Shown piece after piece: positions 56,097-64,000 of a stretch of 64,000 bases of DNA. This stretch comes from Gloeopeniophorella convolvens (Eukaryota; Basidiomycota; Agaricomycetes; Russulales), in NCBI GenBank assembly GCA_022496205.1, contig WTXD01000023.1, forward strand, positions 1 through 64,000. The letters are read 5' to 3'. Under the pieces are notes generated by a model. It made no database searches. It was not told the DNA's origin and worked only from the letters and a program-made list of their open reading frames with translations. The position numbers were made by a program, and so were the translations under genes. The first letter of the stretch is position 1, and each line of letters begins with the position of its first letter.

Positions 56097-59000
56097 TCAC
56101 CACTTGATACCATGAACGGGCTCGACCTTGGGCTCCACCCACTCAACCCCATGCTTTTGACCAAACGTGCGCTCCAGGACCTCGCGCTCCTCTACAGAGG
56201 CCTCAGCCTCGCGGCGCGGATGCGTCGGCGTCTGCTGCTGCAAGAACACGGCCGTGTACGCGGGCACAACGAGGTAGCTGAACGACGAGATCGTTGTCGT
56301 CGTCTGCGCGCCCCGGCCTCAGCACGCCATAACACACACCCAGAGGAAAGCAAAGCAAAAAAGCCACGCACCTGGTATTTCGCAACGCCCGCGAGGCCGC
56401 CAAAGTGGCGGACAAAGTACGTGCCCGCGGGGACGCCGGACAGGTGCAGCGCGACGGGCTGCGCGGGGTCCTTGTTGACGACGACGAGCGACGCGTTGTT
56501 GTGCACCGCGCTCGTCGAGGCGTACACGCCGAGCGTGTCCGGGTTCAGCGAGGGGATGTTCACCTGGGCGCTGAGATCGCCAAAGTGCGTCCCGTAGCTA
56601 TATACATATGCGCCGGGTGAGTATCAAACGCGCGGGCGGCAGACAAGACCCGCTGCGCACCCGCGGAAGAGCCAGTACGCGAGCCCGATGGGGCCCGTCT
56701 CGCTCGGATCGGACCAGTACGTCGCCTGGTCGAGCTGGTGGCGCCCAAAGATGCCGAGCGCGTCGACGGTGAGCAGCCCACCGGTAAGGTCGTCGTCCGC
56801 GGTGCTAGACCACTCGCTGACGCTGAGCTTGAGGCCGGGGTAGTGCTCCTTGATGAGCGTCTGCATGCGCGGGATGAGCATCACGGCGTTCGCGTTCGGC
56901 TGCGAGTTGGACGGCGTGTCGGTGCCGATCCACGACTCGTCGACGTAGGTGGGGTCCCAGAACGAGCGCGTCATGCGCAGGCGCAGCGCCTTGGCGGCGT
57001 CGTCGTTCGCGGACGTGTCGGGGGCGAAGTAGTAGTGCAGGTCGAGGTAGTCGATCGACTTGGTGTGTTTGGCGAGGTCGTGCGCGCGCACCTGGCTAAG
57101 GAACCACGGTAGGAAGTCGGACCCGTTGTGCGCGGCCTTGTCAGGGTCGCCGACCTCGCTGGTCCAGTCTACATCGCCAACTCGGTGGTGAGAGGTTGTG
57201 CAAGACCAGGGTGCAACGACGTACAGAACCACCACGCGCAAGTTGACGGCGCGGCAACTTCGACACCGGGGAGCGCCGCCTTTGCCACAGCAGAGAAGTT
57301 CAGCACGCGCGCGAGTTCCTCGTCGTAGTCCAGCGGACTGCCCCAGCCAGTCAACCAACGACACAGATTTATATGCAGAGCGACGAGCACGTACACCGGG
57401 TGCATGTCCTGGTGGGTGTTGCTAGCGATCTCGATCTCGTTGTCGATCGTCACCACCTGTGGCCTGTTCGCGAGCCCGGTGAGCCACGTCTTGGCGAGGC
57501 TCGTGTTCCACGGGGTGTACGCGGTCGTCTGCGGCGGCGTCGGGACCCACGAGCCGTTCGGGAACGTCCCGTCGCCCGCGTCCGCGTTGTACGGGTCGTA
57601 CGCCTCCTGGTCTGCGGCGCGGTTCAGCCGAGACCGGAACGTATCTGGCTCACGCCAGACTCACCCGGGAACACGGTGCGGGAGTAAGAGTATGACGTCG
57701 CGTCCTTCGAAACCCAGTCGAGCCTGCGCCGTGCACGTCAACCTCACACCTCGACCAAGCAAGCGCGAGCGCGCTACGCACGCAGGAATAAGCATGATCG
57801 CGTCCGCGCCGGCATCATTCACCCAGCCCACCCAATCGTCCGCGCTGTCGTCCGCGCGGTTCTCGAAGTACCAGTCGTTGCCCGCGTTCGTGAACCCGCC
57901 GAACGGGTTGTAGGCCGTCTCGGCGTTGCCGCCGCGGCGCGCGATGGTAACGCCGAGGTGCTGGATGTAGTCCGCGTCCGTCGGGAAGTTGACGCCGTAT
58001 ACGCGCGGGCTGATCGGGTGCGTCACGGCGTTGTTGATGGCGCCGCTCAGCGGAGACGGGAGCGTGAAGTTGAACGCGGCGGGTGCCGTTGAGTCGGTTG
58101 CGCTGATGGTGAGGGTGCCCGCGGAGAAGGCCGCCGCGAGCGTGAGATATGTGATCGAGAGCGCAGCGATGTCGACTGTCGGCACCGTCTTGATGCTCGT
58201 CACTTTGAGAGGCTGCGAGCGGGAGTGTGAGCAGTGCGTTAGCAGACGCGGCGCAGGGCCTTCCTGCATACCTTATTGTTAAGCTCGATGCTCAGGCTGG
58301 TATAGTTGACCGCGCCCTTGGACGTGACCGCGATGAGGTTCGTGCCGAGTGGCTCAGCGCTGAGGAATTGAGGCGTAACAATGATTTCCTGTGCTGCTGT
58401 GAGCCCGACGATCTCACGCAGCAACAACCTTGTCACTCACATCGAGCAGCACCAAGTTGTCAATATTGAACGTCGCGCCATTGCCCTCTGCCTGCCAGTT
58501 GATCCTGTCCCACGAGTCGTTGCCCTATCCAGACCACTCAGCCCACAGCTGCACCCCGATACGAAAACCCCTCTCACCAGCGGGCCCGAGTTCCCAGGGA
58601 GGTTGCTAAAATCCAAGATGAGCGTCGTGAAGTTCGCCGCGTTGATGCTGTCCGCATTGTCGAACGCCGAGAGCGGGATCGTGAGCGACTGGTTATTGCT
58701 CGCTGTCGACTGGATGTAGAACTGCACGTTCGCCTGCACCGCGCACCCTCGTCAGCACGCCCTCCCAAAGACAGAGCGAGGCCCGTCAGACGCACGGGAA
58801 TATCAGCGCCCGAGACGTCGAACTGCAGCCCCGCGTACGACGACGCGAACGGGCTCGGCGTGTACACCGAGAGCGCGGCATACGCGCCAGCGGTCACCTC
58901 CACGCTACTCGCGCCCTCAAACACGTTCGTCGCGTCCCAGTTGATCGTCGCCCAGCTGCCCCAGCGCCCCGCATCAGCAAAGCAACATGCACAGCACAGC

Positions 59001-59120
59001 ACAGCACAGCACGCACCTCCAGTCCTGCCACGGGCTCGCGAGCGCCGTGTCGGTGTAGATCCACTGGTCCGCGCGCGCCACGAGCGGCACAGCAAGCAGC
59101 AGCGCCAACGATACTAGCAT
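56097..59120 (-). CDS. Secreted GH44 endoglucanase/xyloglucanase
   Basis: Glycoside hydrolase family 44, predicted to act outside the cell on cellulose or xyloglucan. It starts at 59120 with a signal peptide (MLVSLALLLAVPLVARA). An N-terminal beta-sandwich region follows (SSVEVTAGAYAALSVYTPSP, SSYAGLQFDVSGADIPVRLT, TLILDFSNLPG, FNIDNLVLLDV), carbohydrate-module-like. The catalytic domain opens with HPISPRVYGVNFPTDADYIQ and the GH44 signature RRGGNAETAYNPFGGFTNAG, NDWYFENRADDSADDWVGWV. The acid/base Glu lies in VVTIDNEIEIASN (57438 region), and the nucleophile Glu in LKLSVSEWSSTADD (56815 region). Between them is YLDLHYYFAPDTSANDDAAK and DPTYVDESWIGTD. A C-terminal sheet (NNASLVVVNKDPAQPVALHL) and tail (EPVHGIKW) end at the TGA at 56097. 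It has about ten short introns. Confidence 0.88.
58990..59013. repeat. Pentanucleotide (CACAG)n repeat in a GH44 intron
   Basis: Almost five copies of CACAG lie inside the first intron region of the GH44 gene, close to the splice site. It is length-variable by nature. Confidence 0.8.
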
Positions 59121-60256
59121 CTTCTTCTTGTCCGCTTGCGCTCCACAGCGAAGACTGCATACATTGCGCCCGAGCGCGGGCTTATATGCGGGCGCGGCCT
59201 GGACCCCAGCGCGATCCTCGGCGTAACGCGCGCATACCCCGGCAGCGCACCGCGCGTACTTGGTGGCGTCACATGTGCTCACAGCGGCGGCAGCGCGCAC
59301 GCATCAGGCGTCATCGCAGCGGTGCCGTCCGGGGATTTTCCTTGCCAGCAGGGTATATGCGTTGTTCTGATCCGCGGGAAGGCGGGTGCCCTGGCCGCGC
59401 AGAAAGACGCAATACTGTGCCATTCCTGTTGCCATAGCTCCGTGCGGAAGAGTTCCCAAGGTCTCCGGTGCCCAGACCACGCCCAGCGAGCCTGAGCTGC
59501 GAAGATACCGCGACGGTGGTGGCGGTTTGCAGGAGAGCCGACGGGCGGCCCGCCACCCGAGTGCGGACGCGACAGCCTCAACGCCTCGTCTTCCCGCGGA
59601 GAAGCGGAGGCGCACGCATGCGCGCACGCCCCGTGCACGGCGCCCTACGTACAACTCCATTAAAGAACCCCCAGCCCGCCACGTCGATCGCGTCCTGTGC
59701 TCACCCATACTCCCGCCTGTCAACCCACGGCCGCCGCACGTCCCACCGCATTCAACGACCGCGCAATGCGTAGGCCCACACGCGTGCCTGAAGGGGCACT
59801 CGTAAATCCTACAATTCTTGCAGCGGTACCGAAACACAGGATAGAGGTAGAGCAAGCAGGAGGTGACAACATGCAGATGGGTGAAAGACACACGAACCAA
59901 AAGAAAATATACACGAAGCAAACAGGGATGAGACGGGTGGGAGAGATGTGCGTATATAAGGGCCAATGCGTGCGTGCGCCCTCCCCGCGCGCGGCTCAGG
60001 CAAGATAGATAATGATGGAGATAGAGATAGAGATAGGGATAGGGATAAAGAACTATGGGTACAGCGGGTGGGTATGCAGGGTACACAGGCCGCAGCGCGG
60101 CGGGGAGGGGGGCTAGACATGTGGTATGGTGCGTGTCGAAATTCGTTATTTTTCATGGCACGCCGTCCGGCGGCACGTCGATCAAGTCTGTACAGTGCAC
60201 GTTCAGCGGCGTTTATCCTCTGGAATGACAGCACTCACCGATCGGAGACGTATAAT
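59121..60256. other. Intergenic region with GATA repeat, no gene called
   Basis: Promoter of the GH44 gene and 3' flank of the membrane-protein gene. Long frames such as 59304-60086 (-) are reverse reads of the simple repeat and GC-rich sequence. Confidence 0.5.
60004..60050. repeat. GATAGA/GGGATA microsatellite
   Basis: Imperfect tandem run of ATAGAG and ATAGGG hexamers followed by ATAAAG. It explains the Tyr/Leu-rich open frames on the opposite strand. Confidence 0.85.
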
Positions 60257-62133
60257 TCACAACCTGCACGGCATCCACATCAGAATCAGCGCGACGGTCT
60301 CAAGAGGGGCACGACGTACATATGGGTGCAATGCCGACTCGGGGAGCGTTGTCCGTCTCGCGGGCCCCGGAGGGCGCGCGAGCTCAATCGCAAGTTCCGA
60401 GCTCGAGCGCGTGTACGCGTGCCGCGCAAACGAAGGCGGGGGCGACGGCGTGCGGTCTCGCGACATCGACTTGGGGGAGTCGGGAAGCGATGCGAGGTGC
60501 GGAGCGTGCATCTGCGAATGCATTGCTGGTTCTGACTCGCGCGAAGTGTACCCGTGCGGGTGAGTCTGGGTCGCTGTCGCTGAGGAAGCAGCGCGGTGGC
60601 GATAGCCATTTTCCTTCGTCACGGACCGCGGGAAAAAAATCTGCAAAGGCGTCAGCGATGCGGGAGATGAGGAGGGTTCAATGCCCACATTCACGGTAAT
60701 CAGAGAGGATATGAATTGGCCAATGGCAGAGATCATCAACAAGATATCGGACCAGAATCTGTAAGGGGAATGTACGTCAGCCCCTCATCACTCTTGCTAT
60801 CGGCGTTTGTGACACTGACAAACTGCGATTGATGACATGCTCTCCGTGGATGCCATCCACAGCGAGCACCAGCAAAGGCAGTGCGGCGGCAAAGCGGAAC
60901 ACGATCCTTACGAGCTGTAACGTACTGACTCAATTAAGCGCCATGTGCAAAAGGGGTAAATGACGCACGTTCAGCTCGTAAAAGGTAGAGAGGCGCACGA
61001 CGACGTCAGGATCTGCGCCTTCCCCCTTGACGTGCCGCAAGAAAGAGGGGAAACGGACGAGGACATAAAGAAAAAGGACGTTGGTCACAGTGGAACTGCA
61101 CCCGCCGACAAGAAAGATCCACGCGTCGATCTGCGAGCCGGTCAGCGGGCGCGCGAGACTGGCATTGGCCAGTGCGCACCGTGAGAAGGTTGTGGCGGGC
61201 GATGAGAGTGGTAAGTGGCATGCCGAGTATGGCAGCGACGCAGCCTGGGTTGACAGTGAGCGGCAGACCGATGACGCAAGAGGCTGGGCCGGCGGACCGA
61301 TGGACCAGAGACGGTACTCCCAGCTCGTGAACCATTCGCGTTTCTCAGGACCCTGGTCGAGCAGGAAGAGCCAAAACGCAAGCTCTGCGCAACAGAATCA
61401 GTATCGACGAGATGCGACCGCACCCCAACAAGGCACGCGTCCACGAATCGGGGCGAGGTGCGGACGGCAGCAGACGTACCTTCAAAGTGGGTCACCCTGG
61501 AGCACCGGAAACACGTCAGAGCAGCCCCCACGGAGAAGGAGATCAAGGGCAACGCACTGCTCGAGGGCCCACGCGGCGCTGAAGATGAAGAAGAGGCCGA
61601 GCAGGAAGTGCTGGTGGCTCTTCGTCCACAAGTCTGGAGGCTTGGGCATGACTGCGCACACCGCGCTCAGCGTCCGCAATCCCGCGCACGGGGCAAACGG
61701 CCGCGCACCATCGTGCTGGACGAACACGAACCCTGCACGCGACATGGCTGAGCCGCCGTTCCCACCCCGCTGCGCAGACTGGCACACGCACCTTCTTTGA
61801 ACTTGAGAGTCGAGATGCCGACGCCAAATACGACGAGTAAGGGCGTGGCCATTAGATATGAATACTGCGGGCGGCCTAGTTGTCAGCAACGGCAGGCGCG
61901 CAGCAGCGCAAGAGCGCGCACGGTCATAAGGCGCTTGAAGGCGCCGGGCTGGCGGCCGCCGTTCCAGCGGAGGCATTTGAGGCGGTCGTAGTTCCAGAGG
62001 TGGTAGAAGAGGAAGGCGAGGAACTTATTTGGGGTAGGGAGATCAGCGGCACTACGGCTGGAGCGAGCGGGGCACGCACGAGGGACGCAAGGATCGCCCA
62101 GGCGAGAAAGGCGGTGGCAGAGCCGTTGCTCAT
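60257..62133 (-). CDS. Multi-pass (7-8 helix) membrane protein
   Basis: Rebuilt from about ten small exons. It starts at 62133: MSNGSATAFLAWAILASL, then after a 56-bp intron FLAFLFYHLWNYDRLKCLRW and NGGRQPGAFKRLMT. The next exon is YSYLMATPLLVVFGVGISTL. Later exons give PKPPDLWTKSHQHFLLGLFF with IFSAAWALEQ, then VTHFEELAFWLFLLDQGPEK and REWFTSWEYRLWSIG. A further exon has CVAAILGMPLTTLIARHNLL, and the next IDAWIFLVGGCSSTVTNVLF with LYVLVRFPSFLRHVKGEGAD and VVVRLSTFYELN. The last helices are RIVFRFAAALPLLVLAVDGI and DILLMISAIGQFISSLITV. The tail is Ser/Pro/Arg-rich (about 120 residues) and looks cytoplasmic. Hydrophobic exons separated by clean introns argue strongly for a real gene. The layout is receptor-like, but I cannot name the family; it is not an obvious STE2 or STE3 receptor. 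Confidence 0.68.
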
Positions 62134-62521
62134 CGGGCAGTGGAATGCCTATACACGGTGAGGACGCCAGGGCGGAGCCGAATAGCAGCAGAAAGCGGGC
62201 AAAGGTAGGGCAAAGGGAGCGAGAAGGACGGGAAGGGGGCGGACTCGAAGAGGGGAAGGAGAGAGCGACTGCGAATGAATGTATCGAAGCTGTCACCACA
62301 CAAAACTCGAATCCAAATTCGAATTCGCCTGTTCCATTATCTCCCTTCCCTAATCAGGCAGTCCTCCAGCCTCATCCCCGATTCGTCTCTCCCACGTTTC
62401 CGTGATAAAGCTGCTTCTTTGCTTCGCGTTCCTTTTTCCATAGCTACATCAGGTCGCCTTACTGTACATCTTCAACGTCCCACGATCCCTGGCCTCGCTA
62501 TTTATACACCAACCCGGTCTA
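62134..62521. other. Intergenic region, no gene seen
   Basis: Promoter side of the membrane-protein gene and 3' flank of the reductase gene. Confidence 0.4.
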
Positions 62522-63757
62522 CTAGTGCGTCTTGACTGAAAACTCTGCAGCTTTTTCGACCTCCTCGTCGAACAGGTTGATCGACCACGTCAAGGGCGAG
62601 AACGTAATCGGGATGTTGAATCTGACGCGGTTGTTCTTCCCGATCGCGCTGATCTTCTCATAATCCTCCTGGCTCAGCTCGATCTGCTTGAAATTTGACA
62701 GGACCCGGTCTACGATTGATGAATCGCCTGTCAGTGCCGAGCACGACGTCATCCCGTCCGTATGTTGCACGTCACTCACCCTTCTGCACCGACTTGGGGA
62801 TGACAGAGTAACCACGATACACACCCCACGCCACCAGCACTTGGGCCGTCGTCGCGCCCAGGCGGTCTGCGACCTCCTTGACCTCGGGGTAGTCGACCAG
62901 CTTCGTCTTGCCTTGCACTGCCGTACCTTCGTCAGCACCGGAACAAAACGATCGTGATACCCGGAAGCCGAAAACACGCACAATTGTTTCCGAGCGGCGA
63001 GTACGCCGTGAGGTGGATGTTCTCATTCTTGCAGTACTCCACCAAGTCGTCCTGCGGGAGCAGCGGGTGCGCCTCGACCTGGTTCGCCGCCGGCCGCTCG
63101 CCCGTCGCCTTGATGATCGCCTCGAGGTGCGCGACCGTGAAGTTGCTCACGCCGACCGCGCGCACCTTGCCTGTCTCGCGCAGCTTGAGCATCGCGCGCC
63201 ACGTGTCGACGAGCGACGTCTCCGTGTCGAGGTCAGCCTCCTTGTCGTTTCCGGCGCGCAGCGGGTACAGCCCGCGCCCGGGCTGGAACGCGACGGGCCA
63301 GTGGATCAGGTACAGGTCCAGGTAGGGCGTGCCGAGCTGTGCGAGCGTGATGTCGAGCTGCTTCTCAACTTCCGCTGGCTGGTGCGCGTCGTTCCACAGC
63401 TTGGACGTGATGAAGAGCTCCTCGCGCTTGACGATCGACGGCACAACCTTCTTCAGGGCGGCGCCGACCTGTTACATGCGCTATAAGCGGGACGCACATA
63501 CCAAAGTACTGGCAAACGCACCTCATCCTGGTTTTCATACACGTACGCACAATCGAGGTGGCGGTATCCCGCCTCGACGGCCCACACGACCTACAGATCC
63601 ACCAGTCCAGCATCAGCTTCCAAAGCGCGCACATCCCCTCCCCGCCTCGCCGACGTACAGCATTCTCGACTTCATGCGGCTTCGAGAGCCACGTCCCGAG
63701 CCCAATCTGCGGGATCGTGGTGCCGTTATTCAGCGTGAGGGTCTTTCCGTGCGACAT
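62522..63757 (-). CDS. Aldo/keto reductase
   Basis: NAD(P)H-dependent aldo/keto reductase with a TIM-barrel fold, five or so exons. It starts at 63757 ([20 protein letters not shown]), followed by [14 protein letters not shown]. The second exon reads [20 protein letters not shown], giving Asp and Tyr of the catalytic tetrad. Then come [20 protein letters not shown] (Lys), [16 protein letters not shown] (His), [40 protein letters not shown] and [10 protein letters not shown]. The following exon has [40 protein letters not shown]; the last has [20 protein letters not shown] and ends AAEFSVKTH at 62522. All tetrad residues (Asp, Tyr, Lys, His) and the NADPH-binding PKS motif are present. Substrate (sugar, aldehyde or ketone) cannot be told from sequence. 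Confidence 0.92.
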
Positions 63758-64000
63758 CGTTAGTCCGGGGGCGGGTGTGGAAATGGAATGCGAATGCGAA
63801 TGGATACATACCTGCGCCAGAGTCACCTGTTCTTATACCCCGCCCGTCAGAGCGCGACGCAGGCGCGGACTGCCGGCCCGCGCGGCGGCGCGGAAGCAGA
63901 CGGCGCCGGGATAGAAGGGCGTTGTCGCAATTGTTGCTGCGTCTGCGCGCACGTCCACTGGGACGTGCCGGGGATTCTTCGGTTTCTCGTATGCTGGGAG

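Noticed and set aside
59304..60086. 260-codon minus-strand frame with Tyr/Leu-rich start
   Set aside because: The N-terminal part is the reverse read of the GATA-type microsatellite and the rest is GC-rich non-coding sequence.
1..64000. CRISPR arrays, operons, ribosome-binding sites, prophage
   Set aside because: The introns and gene content are fungal. No regularly spaced repeats or bacterial signals were seen.
63758..64000. GC-rich right edge as part of another gene
   Set aside because: Only the promoter of the reductase gene is supported; no motif or splice signal is visible in the 240 bp.

Overview
The window is nuclear DNA from a filamentous basidiomycete, probably an Agaricomycete. 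The signs are short introns (about 50-75 nt, GTRNGT donors, CTNAY branch sites), dense genes on both strands, SAGA and APC/C subunits, and lineage-typical families: a GH44 glucanase, DUF6532-like and DUF6697-like proteins and multicopy BTB proteins. There is no operon structure. Exon boundaries were read by eye. Genes with an obvious family are secure; exact starts and some introns are not.

Layout. 0-1.65 kb: 5' part of an ABCC-type ABC transporter (-). 2.4-5.9 kb: tandem pair of HGGG/GxSxG alpha/beta hydrolases (-). 6.7-7.8 kb: penta-EF-hand protein (-). 9.0-12.1 kb: SPT7-like SAGA subunit (-), divergent from a CDH1/FZR APC/C activator (+, 12.6-14.8 kb). 15.8-16.3 kb: small orphan protein (+). 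17.5-19.6 kb: double-BTB protein (+). 19.8-21.6 kb: coiled-coil, DUF6697-like protein (-). 22.4-23.8 kb: another alpha/beta hydrolase (+).

23.8-37.0 kb is a segmental duplication array. Each unit carries a relict of an unidentified gene, an apparently intact class-II O-methyltransferase (-), and a decayed O-methyltransferase. A dead BTB fragment and an LTR-like insertion also lie here. The two intact methyltransferases (25.3-27.1 and 32.6-34.4 kb) look about 95 percent identical.

37.3-55.8 kb is BTB territory: one intact gene on the plus strand, a duplicated 3' fragment, a DUF6532-like gene, then five minus-strand paralogues. These range from intact (43.8-45.9 and 53.8-55.8 kb) through a single frameshift and an in-frame internal deletion to a copy with three frameshifts. 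Every full-length member has two BTB halves. Each half ends in a His...CxxC cysteine module, with a conserved phase-0 intron at the junction. One 344-bp patch is almost identical between two otherwise diverged copies, which suggests gene conversion.

56.1-59.1 kb: secreted GH44 endoglucanase/xyloglucanase (-). 60.3-62.1 kb: seven-to-eight-helix membrane protein rebuilt from many small exons (-). 62.5-63.8 kb: aldo/keto reductase (-). Housekeeping genes (transporter, SPT7, CDH1, EF-hand, GH44, reductase) therefore flank a roughly 38 kb core of gene-family birth, decay and exchange. The most unusual object is the double BTB-CxxC family.
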